This document shows, in pieces, positions 34,634-47,082 of a stretch of DNA of 64,000 nucleotides (position 1 is its first letter; each line of letters opens with the position of its first letter). The notes under the pieces were generated by a model that saw only the letters and a program-made list of their open reading frames with translations, was not told where the DNA came from and ran no database searches. This DNA comes from Henckelia pumila (Eukaryota > Streptophyta > Magnoliopsida > Lamiales > Gesneriaceae): assembly GCF_033568475.1 (NCBI RefSeq), contig NC_133120.1:96862151-96926150 (forward strand), in the 5' to 3' direction. Made by a program: the position numbers and the translations under genes.

Positions 34634-36533
34634 TGAAAGAGTGGGTGCCCGATTAGCCAACTTGTGGCTAAGAGCTTTTTTGACTCTATGTATAAACAAT
34701 CTTTATTTAATATAATTTACATTCATTAATGCATTTTCTTTGTCTTTCTTCATATTGTTATATTGTGATATACTATTGTTGTTTTGATAAAGACCTTGAA
34801 TATACTATAGTGTAAGTAAGATGAGATAGTGAATAAAGAAAGATCACTATTATGAAACACATCTTATAGTCACTGTATATTCTAAACAGTTCCTAGTCAA
34901 TTGAGCCGTCCGCTAATAAGGATAAGGATCGCTCGAGATTGAGACTAGCATTTATGATGCCAAGTACCACGTTTCATTGGTAATGGACATGGAGATGTTC
35001 AAAGCATGCAAATGGATATTCATGTGATGAATGATCGAACTACCCTATTCGAACTTTCCAAGTGGTTATTATTATTTGAGTGGATAAGTCCGCGGTTTTG
35101 GTTGTACACCATTAGTTCTTACTACTTGAAATATCATTGAGACTCTATATGCTAGTACTGTACTTTGACTCGTTTATCGACTCTATTGGGGTCATCAGGT
35201 GTCGGGATTGGGTACAGTTACGACACATATAGGAGTCGATGCTTTGTTGTCAAAGATTCACCACATACTTGCGAGTGTGGATATCCTAAGCGATCTGAGT
35301 AGATATTAGTGTGACGAATCTCTGGCCAGAGTGCATGATGTGTTTTAGGTTACTCGGTTTCCTAGTAGCACATGCGATGTCACTATTTAATCTTCAAGAT
35401 GCATTGCATAGTTATCGAATCTCGAACGACTCTCGATGCACCAATGGTTGTTGATTCGATCGGGATATATGGATGAAGGGACCGTACTGTACGCTAACCA
35501 AAATCTACTGGTTCTTGCAGGCACTATCAGTGATACCTAGGAAATCATGGGGCGATGTTGCTAGGCGCTCTTACCATGATTCGATGGGTAAGTCGGAAAT
35601 TGTTGTTCCGAGTCACAAGGAGTTGTGAGCCCACGGCTAGCTGTATTCCTGAACCATTGAGGGTCACACAAGTAATGGATTACTAAACCCCGTTGAGATA
35701 GTTAAATTTAAAGAGTTAAATTTAATGAAAGAGAAGTTGGACTTCTTAACTAAAGGGAGTGGAATTTCCTAAAATGACATAGGGATGGACATTTTTGGAA
35801 ATCACTGAATTCGGATTAAGAAAAATTATCTTGACTTTAAAAGGTGCAGAAATGATTTCTGTGCACATTGGTGAAATCGGTTTATCAATCGGAGTCATGA
35901 TGAATTTTATATTAATGTCTATAATAACAGGCTTGGCTTGTTGAGCTTAAGTTATGGATTGTGGGCCCTAAGGAGTTAGTGTCCTAATACAATTATAACT
36001 TAATCCAGTCTAGAAATTATATATATATATATGTGTAGGTTTTGAAATAATCACTTAATTCCATCCTTGGATTTTTCGAAATACACACATAATATTTCAA
36101 GGGGATTTTTCGAAAATTTTCTACTCCTTTTGAGAAAATTCAGTCTGTGATTTTTATGAAAAATTACTTTCTGAATTAACAGATCAAATCTGTTTATTCT
36201 CTACGATAAACATCTGATTGATTTCTAGTGCAATCAATCAGAGGATTTCTGTTTTCTATTGGTGGACCTAATTCCGGAGATTGATCGAGCAAGTCATCGG
36301 TTCTCGGGATTTACAAGAAGAGCAGATTAAATTCTGTTGGAGTCCATAATCAAGCCTTAGCTTGAAGAGGTAAAAATATTAAATTGTGAATTTATATTTT
36401 TACTTGCAAGATTTTAATCGTTAGGATTTGATACCCACGATATGGAATCGTTTCATATCGAAAAATAAAATTTTTAAAACTTCCGCTGCTCCGGGTATCA
36501 CATCCGTGTGATCAGAGAACGCGTGTTCCAACA
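34634..36533 (+). repeat. Angela-like 5' LTR
   Basis: It begins TGAAAGAGTGGGTGCCC and ends CGTGTTCCAACA. It is 1900 bp, versus 1911 bp for the 3' copy, in which the AT run near 46362 is longer. The first differences, such as CCCGATTAGCC versus CCCGGTTAGTC, appear at once. Confidence 0.93.
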
Positions 36534-37183
36534 GTGGCGCCAGAGACAGGTTGTAAACTTTGATCAAACGATTAAAATTAATCGATTGTACAACATTTTT
36601 AGCCTCGGTTTTTGAAACAAAAAGAAAAATTTTAAAATTAAATTTGAAGGAAAACAAGGGAAATCGGGCAGCGATCGTCGCTGCCCACCTCCACGTGGGC
36701 AGCCCTGTCCCACATGGAGGCGGGGCTGCCCGGGAATGTCCCGGGCAGTCCGGAAATTTTAAAATTTGATTTTTTGGATTTTTTGAAATTTTTGAAATTT
36801 TAGTTTTTGGTCCGATCGAAAATTGTTTTTGATTGGTCCACGAGGCATCGGATCAAATTGTTTGAGTCCGAAAATTTTAAAATTGATTTTTGGATAAATT
36901 TGAATTTTTTGAAAATTTATAAATTTTATCCGTTAAATTAGATTTTATAAAATTAATTATTTTGGTACAATTGATGATAAGATATGATCTTATTAAAGGA
37001 TAAGATAAAATTTGATTTTATCTTTTTAATTATGATGTCATTGCATGTTATTCAATTATTTAATTATTGAATTAATTATTGGATAAAAGGATGATCGATT
37101 GCCATGACCAATATTGTAGGTGCATGTTAAGTTGTTTACATTTGGTTTTATTGTTGTTGGATTTTATTAATGGGCTTGGTTTA
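36534..37183 (+). other. Angela-like leader, part 1
   Basis: Non-coding leader between the LTR and the solo-LTR insertion. A GC-rich stretch (36664-36750) stands out in AT-rich DNA, with a GGGCAGCC-type repeat. No gene. Confidence 0.6.
36535..36552 (+). other. Angela-like primer binding site
   Basis: TGGCGCCAGAGACAGG follows the LTR by one base. It looks like an altered initiator-methionine site (TGGTATCAGAG with three changed bases) but also has the TGGCGCC start common in other elements. The tRNA primer is not settled. Confidence 0.6.
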
Positions 37184-39208
37184 TGTGAGACCTCGATTCT
37201 AAACCACTAATCTCGGATTAAACAACTATTAAGCGAACAAGGATCCAAGAGTAAAACAAGTCAAAGTTTTTTTTTTTTTTTTCTTTAAACGCCCGCGCCC
37301 GCGCGAGGAACCAAGCTCGCGCGCGCGCGGGCAAACGATCCCGAGGCTCAACGGAGGCCTCGCGCGCGCGCGAGGAACGCCTCGCCCGCGCGCAGAAGGC
37401 CTGGGCAGAAATGCTCAGGCTGCGGAAAAAGAAAAGGGATTCCGCGCTTGGTCCGACATGCCTTCAAATACAATTACAATAACAGGGTGTAGGGAAACAT
37501 GCCATAACAAGTCATGCTTTCAGAAGGCCTAAAAACAACCAGAAGTCTAAATCGATACAACAACAACATACTTCGATTTCAGATTACAATCCGAATACAA
37601 ACTAATTCGAATAACAAACATATCAAGTTCGAGTTCTAACATGCTTCAATCTTAAACTAGATAAACATGCTAATTCGACTTCTAAACCGAGTCTCACTTC
37701 TACTACTTGCCCTCGAAGCTAACCATGCCTCTTCTGACTTGTTTCTGCCCCACCTGTTGCCAAGTACACATACAAAACAAAGCAACAGCCGGATAACCGG
37801 TGAGAATGATAATCCCAGTAAAAGCAACATATCAAATAATGAATATACAACATGCTATCAAACCACATATTCAAGTCGAAGTTAATGATATGCATGTCTT
37901 TAAAACCAGGATATCGATTCTGATAAACACGGGAGTATTGCTCTGCTTTTGGGATCCCGAGGATGAGATCACGTAACGACTCACCGACTCTCCCAATCGA
38001 GGTGGTGCCACGTATCCCATTCCTCTAGACTTTGAGCAACCATAATGAGTATGCTAGCACTAGGCGAAATACTACAACCTAGGCCACTCAATCATAGTTC
38101 CCAAACGTCTAACAAAAAGGGCGGTTCTGCCCGCTGAAATCAAAGTAGGCTCAAGATGAATGCATAACAGAAACATAAACATAAGCCACATAACAAAAAC
38201 TCAATCAATCAACAATTACAAGTTCCACGTGCTAGAACAAGTATCGATGCAATATGTGATTTAAAAAGGGAAACTCGAGAACCAACAGTCCCGAGTATGC
38301 TATCCCGCTACGATAACTGCTTTTACCTTTCAATGCAGTAGTTCCAACTCCAGGAAAGCTACAACAAAAGATTGTATCAACAACTATACAATCTAAACAA
38401 CAACTACGGATCAAGGTAAATCTCATTACCGATCTTCGTCCAACTCTGAAACGATCAATCAGCTGCTAACTCAGGGCTTGACAACTCCAAACGAATCTGT
38501 TCAGATACAAGAGATGATCAACAACCACGATCACTCACACACCAAGACTTCAATCAATACAAAAACGATTCGAAAACCCAAAACTCAAACCGACGGCATA
38601 ACGGCTATAAACTGAACAAACCGGCAACGCAGACAGCAGTTCAATACTGATAACAACTCAATTCAATGCCCAAAACAACAATAACAAAGCAAACCCATCA
38701 ATCTCAAAATCCACATTTTCGAAAATGGCTTCCAAAAATCATAACAAATCCGGACGTCGCTCTAATTCAAAACCGACAGATAATAAACGATCAGAACTCT
38801 GTAGAGAACAACATACTCGAATCTCAAACGATTCTAACAACATCCAAAAACTAGAATGTATCCGATCGTAGAAAAACTTACGATATAACGGAGCTCTCGC
38901 TGCAGTGATCGATAATCTGCCTTCAGAATTAATTTCTAACGGACGGATCGAGCTCGGACTGGATTTTGAAAGCTCAAAAGCTCCAAGAGGCGTCTTCAAT
39001 GGAGGCTCACGGTTGGGAGGAGGAAGGAGGTGACTTGTGAAATAAATATCAAGTGTAGATAATATATAAAATCAACTATTTGCATTTTAGTCCCTGAAAT
39101 TTCCAAAATTTGCAAAAAGGACCCTGATCAAAATCAAACCGGCTCGAGAACTCTGTAATCTCTGATAAACTCAAATAAACTCATTTAAGATAAAAACGGG
39201 GCGTTACA
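37184..39208. mobile_element. Solo LTR of a Gypsy (chromovirus-like) element
   Basis: The 2025-bp insert runs TGTGAGACCTCG to GGGGCGTTACA and is flanked by the exact duplication GTTTA (37179-37183, 39209-39213). On the minus strand it starts TGTAACGCCCCG, as many plant Gypsy LTRs do. There is no internal copy of either end and no gag or pol, so it is a solo LTR left by recombination. A CG-rich block lies at 37290-37400. Open frames inside are not protein-like. Confidence 0.8.
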
Positions 39209-40209
39209 GTTTATGACCCAATTTGAATTGTCATTTGTAATAAAAAGTGGGCCTGGTTTATGGCTCGTTCCCACCCTTAAATATGTATCCCTTACTTGTC
39301 ATCAAAATTTATTGTAAATTTATTAGACTTAGTGGGAGATAAAGATTTGAAGACAAAGGTGAGCCCAGCAGACAATAAAGACCGAAGAAATATAAATTGG
39401 AAGCTCAATGTAATAGGATTGCATTGCATACTTGCATATCACCTAGGATTGGACTTAGACTCGTGATTGGCAACCACAGGTCGATTAGTGATTGAGATCG
39501 ATCATCCTTTAAATAATATATGATATTATTGTGGTATGCATGTTTAGACTAAATTGTATGAATCCCGCAAGCATACAAATATTGCATGATGAGACAATTT
39601 TCAAAATTAAAAAACCCTCATTTTAAATATGATTTAAAATTGATATCAAGATAAACGAAAGAGAATTTAAATATTTTTTAAATGTTCCTACCTTCCATCA
39701 ACGATCAATATATGAGATGCTACCCGCGGGCACGGTCCGGCTCATATTATTGGGGGGCCCGTTCGTCGGAAAGCTGTACATTGGATCGACACATGTTGTA
39801 AGTTGGGTGGAACTCTCATGGGATTGGCTCATATTATTGGGGATCCACATGACGACCGTCCATCACAACTTAATATTGTTGGGTCATCTTGACATGTCAC
39901 ATTAAACGGCGTCATATTATTGGGCCCTTATTGAACATGAGGTAAAAACATGGGGGTTGCTTTGGAAGCAATTGGGCTCTGCCTTTTGAAAATTATGGTT
40001 GACTGATATTATTCGGGACTATAGTTTTTCAATTGGACTCCATGTTCCCACTAAGGAAACAAGTTTCCCGTTTTTTACTAGAGGGTAGTGAAATTGTTAA
40101 AATAGTGGGAGTTAAATTCATAAAATTAAATCTCGCCATATTTTATGTCTTAGTAAATTAATTAAATAATCACTGATTATTGTCTGTTTCTTTTCAGTAT
40201 TTTATTACA
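39209..40209 (+). other. Angela-like leader, part 2
   Basis: Non-coding sequence before gag. The motif ATATTATTGGG recurs several times between 39745 and 39925. No gene is seen; the small frames are not family-like. Confidence 0.6.
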
Positions 40210-42049
40210 ATGAATTCGCGAAATCCACTATACTCAATTCTCGAACAAAACAAATTGACTGGCGCAAACTATACGGAATGGTTCCGTAAATTAAAGATTG
40301 TTCTAAACTCGAAGAAAATTTTCTACGTGTTAGAAAAGAATGCTCCAAAGAAAGCATCGGCTAATATAAGTCCGGAAGAATTGGCAAAACTTGATCAATG
40401 GTGGGACCATGATATCAAGGCTAAATGCTATATGCAAGCTTCAATGTCTGATGAACTCCAGAGGCGATTTGAGGATACAGTGAATGCTGCTGACATACAC
40501 TGAAACGCCTACTACTAATAAATGCGGAAAAACTTTTTTTTTTTAATAAAATACTAAAAATAATACTATACATATACGCCCATACATATATGTATAAACA
40601 TAAAAGAAATAATATTACTACATAAAAAAAATAACTTAAATACTTGCTGAAAATGTCATTGTGCATGAAGTAAAAATACTAAGTTTGATAATTCAAAATT
40701 CCCATAATTAAAATAATAAAAAAAAAATTCCGCATTTATTAGTAGTAGGCGTTTCAATTGGTATCAGAGACGCGTTCTTGGTGGGGTCATCACTGCTATG
40801 CGAGCTCAGAAATCCACGCTACCGGTCTGTAAGTTTTAATTGCTTTTAGTATGATCTAGTAGTATCATGTTTAAGACTTAAGCATTTATGTTAGCATGTT
40901 GGGCCTCTAGGCTCACTACATTGATATGGTGCAGGTGAGTACGTAGAGGACATAGTACCCACCGGAGGCGAGGACATATGAGTGGATATGCAGTGATCCC
41001 CCGCGGCCGTCGTCTGAGTCTTTATGATTATGTTTTTATGGAATATTAAACATGTCGTTCTTTTTATTCATTTTCTGTGGTTGGTACTAGTACATATTTT
41101 TATTGAAATATTTTCAGTGCATGCAAACTTTTATTTAATTGTTTAGAACAACATTTTTATTTAATGCATGACTCAGACATTTAATTTATTAAATGTTGCA
41201 TTTTATTTGAGCTATTTTTAAATCTGTTTATTCTTTGTGCATATATGTATGGGCATGTATGTACATCTATTTTAATTAGTATTTTAATAATAAAAAAAAA
41301 TTTCCGCATTTATTAGTATTAGATGTTTCATACACATGCACCTCAAGGAACTTTTTGGAGCTCAGTCAAGGTCGGAGAGGTATGCCACCGTCAAAGAGCT
41401 CATGACATGCCGCATGCGAGATGGGACTTCGGTCCGTGAGCATGGGGTACACATGATTGGGCTCATTGAAAAGTTGGTAACACTCGATTTGACATTGGAG
41501 CATGAATTGAATACGAACTTATTGCTTCTTTTACTTCCTTCGTCGTTTGACGGATTTGTGGTGAACTTCAATATGAACAAAATAGAGGTCACCCTTGAAG
41601 AGATGGTCAATATGCTTGTGTCTTATGAGGCCACATTAAAGAAGAAAAAACCGGTACTCTTGGTTGGCTCCTCTTCTTACTCCAAGAAGGGGCCAAGTGG
41701 AAAGGGTAAGAAATGTTCTGCCCCACCCAAGAAAATTGTACCAAAGAAGAAGGGCAATACAAAAGCTTCAAACGTTAACATATCTGGAGATGTTTGCCAT
41801 CACTGCAAAAAACCCGGTCATTGGAAACGTAACTGCAAGGAGTACCTCGAGCAGTTGCGAACTGCAAAAGATATGTTTTACATTGAAATAAATGTTTCAC
41901 TTAATACTACTTCTTGGGTATTGGATACCGGATGTGGATCTCACATTTGCAATGATTTGCAGGTGATGACAAGAAGTCGTAAGCTTAGGATGGGTGAGAC
42001 CCAGCTGAGGCTCGGAAATGGTTCCAGAGTTGAAGCCAAAGCAGTGTGA
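40210..42049 (+). pseudogene. Angela-like gag and start of protease, interrupted
   Basis: gag begins at ATG 40210 (MNSRNPLYSILEQNKL) and is open to 40500, where the 830-bp element cuts it; the same frame resumes at 41336 with MHLKELFGAQSRSERY. The zinc knuckle CHHCKKPGHWKRNC is at about 41798-41839, and the protease active site appears as WVLDTGCGSHICN. A TGA stop at 42047-42049 ends this frame inside protease; the next codons continue it. Confidence 0.9.
40501..41330 (+). mobile_element. 830-bp TRIM-like element with TG..CA ends
   Basis: The insert is flanked by the exact 5-bp duplication TACAC (40496-40500, 41331-41335), and removing it restores the gag frame. It starts TGAAACGCCTACTACTAATA. 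The first 256 bp (40501-40756) look like a full LTR with 27-bp inverted ends, followed after two bases by TGGTATCAGAG, an initiator-methionine primer site. The right end (41304-41330) closes with CCGCATTTATTAGTATTAGA..TTTCA, but no second direct LTR start is present. Instead the last part resembles an inverted copy of the first about 100 bases. It has no coding capacity. It is TRIM-like, but the right LTR is atypical. Confidence 0.7.
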
Positions 42050-42064
42050 GACGTTTATTTAGTT

Positions 42065-42858
42065 TTGCAGAACGATTTTAAGTTACTTTTAAGAGATGTT
42101 TTATTTGTGCCAGATTTGATTAAAAACATTATTTCTGTTTCTATGCTTGATAGAGATGGTTTTTCTTGCAATTTTGTGAATGAGATTTGCAATATTTACA
42201 AGAATGAATGTTTAATTGGAAATGGACAACTTGAAAATGATATATATAACTTAAAATTAAAATACGTTTTAATTAATTATGTTGATAAACCGGTAACAAC
42301 AAATAAAAGGAAAAACGATAGTCAAAACCGAGCAAACCTTTGGCATGCTAGGCTAGGTCACATTTCCTCAAGGAGGATGAACAAGCTAGTGGGAGAGGGC
42401 ATGTTTGATATGTCTGATATTAACTCTCTACCTACTTGTGAGTCCTGCCTAAAAGGAAAAATGACTAAATATCTTTTTAAAGGAAAACCTGAGAGTAGTC
42501 AAAATCTGTTGGATTTGATGAATACAGATGTTTGTGGTCCATTTAGTATTGGTACTAAATTTGGACACACCTACTTCATTACCTTTACTGATGATTTTTC
42601 TAGGTATGGGTATTTATATTTGATGAAATATAAGTCTGAAGCATTTGAAAAGTTCAAAGAATTCAAGGCTGAAGTAGAGAACAAACTAGGAAAAGTATTA
42701 AAGCACTTCGATCGGATCGAAGTGGAGAATACTTAAGTACCGAGTTTTTGGACTATCTAAAAGAGAATGGGATTCTCTCTCAGTGGACTCCTCCTATGAC
42801 ACCTCAGCTCAATGGTGTTTCGGAGCGTCAAAATCGAACTTTGTTGGACATGGTTTGA
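42065..42858 (+). pseudogene. Angela-like protease and integrase, broken
   Basis: The frame follows the stop at 42049 in the same phase. It shows VLFVPDLIKNIISVSMLD (end of protease), the pre-integrase motif LWHARLGHISSRRMN with CESCLKGK, and the integrase core TDVCGPFSIG. A 1-nt frameshift near 42700 and a TGA at 42856-42858 (in LLDMV) break it. The blocks DRSGEYLSTEF and LNGVSERQNRT survive in the shifted frame, so the catalytic residues D and E are still legible. Confidence 0.88.
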
Positions 42859-42861
42859 TCC

Positions 42862-44958
42862 ATGATGAGCTTCACTGAGATCCCACCTTCGTTTTGGGGC
42901 TATGCGCTTGAAACGACAGTATTGTTGTTGAACAATGTCCACACTAAAAGAGTGGATAAAACTCCATACGAGTTATGGAATGGCAAAGCTCCTAAGTATT
43001 CGTACTTAAGGATTTGGGGATGTCCTACTTACGTGAAGCAGACAGTGGGAGATAAGTTGGATAGTCGTTCCACCTTATGTTATTTTGTAGGATATCCGAA
43101 GAATTCAATCGGATATTATTTCTATCATCCTAATGAAACAAAAGTGTTTGTTTCGAGGAATGCCACCTTCATGGAGAAGGAGTTCTTACTTGATAAGAAA
43201 GGCAAGATGATGGAACTCGAAGAAATTCGAGAAGAACCCGAGATACAAAATAACGATCCTACACCTCAGGAACCATTGATTGACACGCCTATTCCTAGAA
43301 GATCCGAGAGGACTTCTAGACCTCCTATACGATATGATCTTCTTCTTGAAGGGGATCAAAGTGAACCCGACATTGGATGTGATCCAAGAAACTTCAAGGA
43401 AGCAATTTCTGATGCGGATTCAAATTTATGGCTTGATGCTATGCAGTCGGAAATAGACTCGATGCATACAAACCAAGTTTGGTCTTTAGTAGATCCTCCC
43501 GATGGAATTGTTCCAATAGGGTGTAAATGGATCTACAAGAGAAAACTTGGGCCTGATGGTAAGGTATTGACCTACAAGGCACGATTGGTTGCAAGAGGTT
43601 ATACTCAAAGACAAGGAGTTGACTATGATGAAACCTTTTCACCAGTCGCAATGTTCAAGTCCATAAGAATTCTTATTGCCATAGCAGCATGGTATGACTA
43701 TGAGATATGGCAAATGGATGTGAAGACTGCATTTTTTAATGAAAACATTAAGGAAGAAATTTATATGATGCAGCCCGAGGGATTCACATCCATGGGAAGC
43801 AAGCATAAGGTATGCAAGCTTCAGAGATCAATTTATGATCTCAAACAAGCATCAAGAAGTTGGAACCAGAAATTTGATGAAACAATAAAGGACTTTGGTT
43901 TCATCAAAAACCCAGAGGAACCGTGCGTGTACAAAAAAGTAGTTAAGGATGCGGTGACGTTCTTAGTGCTTTATGTTGATGACATCCTACTCATTGGGAA
44001 TGACGTAGGGATGTTGCAGTCAACAAAGATATGGTTATCAGGTAGATTCTCGATGAAGGATTTGGGTGAGGCCTCCTATATTCTAGGGATACAGATCTAT
44101 ATAGATAGATCTAAGAGAATGATAGGACTCACTCAAGCAACCTACATCGACACCATATTGAAAAGGTTTTCAATGGATGAGTCCAAGAGAGGACATCTAC
44201 CTATGTGTCATGGAGTTTCTCTATCCAAGTCTATGTGTCCCAAGACTGACGAAGAGATAGAGAAAATGACACATATACCATATACGTCAGCCATAGGTAG
44301 TATTATGTATGGGATGATATCTACCAGACCGGATGTAGCCTTTGCTCTGAGTGTCACGAGCAGATATCAGGCCAACCCCGGTCAAATGAATTGGAAAGCC
44401 GTGAGGGATATTCTTAAGTACTTGAGAAGGACTAAGAATATATTCATGGTTTATGCAGGAAGAGAATTGAAATTGGAAGGCTATACCGACTCTAGCTTCC
44501 AAAGTGACGTGGATGACTCGAAGTCAACCTCTGGATTTGTATTCATGCTCAATGGCGGTGCTGTCTCTTGAAAGAGTTCCAAGCAGGACACCACAGCGGA
44601 TTCCACCACTGAGGCAGAATACATTTCAGCATCAGCTGCTGTTAAAGAGGCCGTTTGGATGAGGAATTTCGTCCAAGAGTTGGGCGTAATTCCTGAAGCT
44701 GTTGGTCCAGTTCCGGTGTACTGCGACAACACTGGTGTCGTTGCTCAGGCAAAGGAACCAAGGTCTCATCAAAGATCCAAACACGTACTGAGGAAATACC
44801 ACATCATCTGGGAGATTGTGGAAAGAGGAGACATCACTGTCGAGAGAGTGGCCTCTACAGACAATATCGCTGATCCACTTACTAAGCCCTTGCCAGGACC
44901 ATTGTTTGACAAACATCGCGAAGCAATGAGATTACATAGTATGACTAGTTGGCTTTAG
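42862..44958 (+). pseudogene. Angela-like reverse transcriptase and RNase H
   Basis: The long frame covers the end of integrase (TPYELWNGKAPKYSYLRIWG), then RT with LVARGYTQRQGVDYDETFSP and the catalytic YVDD (VLYVDDILLIGND). RNase H starts with LEGYTDSSFQSDVDDSKSTS. A TGA in GGAVS-stop-KSSKQ at 44569-44571 replaces the usual tryptophan. RNase H continues in phase to STTEAEYISAS, YCDNTGVVAQAK and the end TKPLPGPLF (stop near 44958). A single substitution thus separates an otherwise intact polyprotein end. Confidence 0.93.
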
Positions 44959-44972
44959 GGCAAGTGGGAGAT
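44959..44972 (+). other. Angela-like polypurine tract
   Basis: GGGCAAGTGGGAGAT lies next to the 3' LTR, the usual plus-strand primer context in this group. Confidence 0.8.
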
Positions 44973-46353
44973 TGAAAGAGTGGGTGCCCGGTTAGTCAAC
45001 TTGTGGCTAAAGGCTTTTTTGACTCTATGTATAAACAATCTTTGTTTAATATAATTTACATTCATTAATGGCATTTTCTTTGTCTTTCTTCATATTGTTA
45101 TATTGTGATATATTATTATTGTTTTGATAAAGACCTTGAATATACTATAGTGTAAGTAAGATGAGATAGTGAATAAAGAGAGATCACTATTATGAAACAC
45201 ATCTTATAGTCACTGTATATTCTAAACAGTTCCTAGTCAATTGAACCGTCCGCTAATAAGGATAAGGATCGCTCGAGATTGAGACTAGCATTTGTGATGC
45301 CAAGTACCACGTTTCATTGGTAATGGACATGGAGATGTTCAAAGCATGCAAATGGATATTCATATGATGAATGATCGAACTACCCTATTCGGACTTTCCA
45401 ATTGGTTATTATTATTTGAGTGGATAAGTCCGCGGTTTTTGTTGTACACCATTAGTCCTTACTACTTGAAACATCATTGAGACTCTATATGCTAGTACTG
45501 TACTTTGACTCATTTACCAACTCTATTGAGGTCATCAGGTGTCGGGATTGGGTACAATTACGACACATATAGGATTCGATGCTTTGTTGTCAAGGATTCA
45601 CCATATACTTGCGAGTGTGGATATCCTATGCGATCGGAGGAGATATTAGTGTGACGAATCTCTGGCCAGAGTACATGATGTGTTTTAGGTTACTCGGTTT
45701 CCTAGTAGCACATGCGATGTCACTATTTGATCTTCAATATGCATTGCATAGTTATCGAATCTCGAACGACTCTCGATGCACCAATGGTTGTTGATTCGAT
45801 CAAGATATATGGATGAAGGGACCGTACTGTACGCTAACCAAAATCTACTGGTTCTTGCAGGCACTATCAGTGATACCTAGGGAATCATGGGGCGATGTTG
45901 CTAGGCGCTCTTACCATGATTCGATGGATAAGTCGGAAATTGTTGTTCCGAGTCACAAGGAGTTGTGAGCTCACGGCTAGCTGTATCTCTGAACCATTGA
46001 GGGTCACACAAGTAATGGATTACTAAATCCCGTTGAGATAGTTAAATTTAAAGAGTTAAATTTAATGAAAGAGAAGTTGTACTTCTTAACTAAAGGAAGT
46101 GGAATTTCCTAAAATGACATAGGGATGGAAATTTTTGAAAATCACTGAATTCGGATTCAGAAAAATTATCTTGACTTTAAAAGGTGCAGAAATGATTTCT
46201 ATGCACATTGGTGAAATCGGTTTATCAATCGGAGTCATGATGAATTTTATATTAATTTCTATAATAACGGGCTTGGCTTGTTGGGCTTAAGTTATGGATT
46301 GTGGGCCCTAAAAGGTTAGTGTCCTAATACAATTATAACTTAATCCAGTCTAG

Positions 46354-46386
<33 letters not shown>

Positions 46387-46883
46387 AGGTTTCGAAATAA
46401 TCACTTAATTCCATCCTTGGATTTTTCGAAATACACACATAATATTTCAAGGGGGTTTTTCGAAAATCTCCTACTCCTTTTGAGAAAATTCAGTCTGTGA
46501 TTTTTTTGAAAAATTACTTTCTGAATTAACAGATCAAATCTGTTTATTCTCTACGATAAACATCTGATTGATTTCTAGTGCAATCAATCAGAGGGTTTCA
46601 GTTTTCTATTTGTGGACCTAATTCCGGAGATTGATCGAGCAAGTCATCGGTTCCCGGGATTTACAAGAAGAGCAGATTAAATTCTGTTGGAGTCCATAAT
46701 CAAGCCTTAGCTTGAAGAGGTAAAAATATTTAATTGTGAATTTATATTTTTACTTGCAATATTTTAATCGTTAGAATTTGATACCCACGATATGGAATCG
46801 TTCCATATCAAAAAATAAAATTTTTAAAACTTCCGCTGCTCCGGGTATCACATCCGTGTGATCAGAGAATGCGTGTTCCAACA
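44973..46883 (+). repeat. Angela-like 3' LTR
   Basis: It matches 34634-36533 along its length, with substitutions and an AT run of about 28 bases near 46352-46384. It ends CCAACA before the target duplication ATACC. Confidence 0.93.
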
Positions 46884-47050
46884 ATACCATCTTCCTGGGT
46901 CCTATTCACCTGGGGTATCGTCATCCCGGGTCCTATTTACCCGAGGTATTGTGATATATCCATTCGGGGTATCTACTCGGGAGTCGCTACCCTTACGTCA
47001 GCCCTAGACGCTTCGTAGTGCGCCTGTCAGAGAATTTGTCAGACATCGCT
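46884..47050 (-). repeat. Tat 3' LTR, part 2
   Basis: Sequence resumes with ATACCATCTTCCTGGGTCC, matching 63107 and following in the right LTR, until about 46960. Beyond that the right LTR is truncated, so the true LTR end is not fixed. A plausible end is near 47044 (GTCAGACA, with a purine-rich strand beyond). Confidence 0.7.
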
Positions 47051-47073
47051 TCAGCTTCTTGAGCACGCTTTGC

Positions 47074-47082
47074 ATATATATA
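47074..47082 (+). promoter_or_regulatory. TATA box for the antisense gene
   Basis: CTTTGCATATATATACCGTTC lies about 200 nt before the antisense ATG at 47283. A pyrimidine-rich leader (CCCTTCCTTCTTCTTCTCACC, 47146-47166) follows. Transcription would run against gag-pol. Confidence 0.5.

Larger units (their letters stand above)
34634..46883 (+). mobile_element. Angela-like Ty1/Copia retrotransposon
   Basis: Two LTRs (34634-36533 and 44973-46883) flank gag-pol on the plus strand. The target duplication ATACC is exact (34629-34633, 46884-46888). A gag starting MNSRNPLYSILEQNKLTG and LTRs near 1.9 kb are typical of the Angela group of Copia elements. Several stops and a frameshift break gag-pol; a solo LTR (37184-39208) interrupts the leader and an 830-bp element (40501-41330) interrupts gag. 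The LTRs show scattered substitutions and a different AT-run length, so it is clearly older than the Sirevirus. It inserted into an existing Tat 3' LTR. Confidence 0.94.

Noticed and set aside
37667-38999. ORFs inside the solo LTR
   Set aside because: They are short, on both strands, with no family features.
45579-45794. 71-codon ORF in the Angela-like 3' LTR
   Set aside because: It is not open in the 5' LTR copy in the same form and has no protein features.
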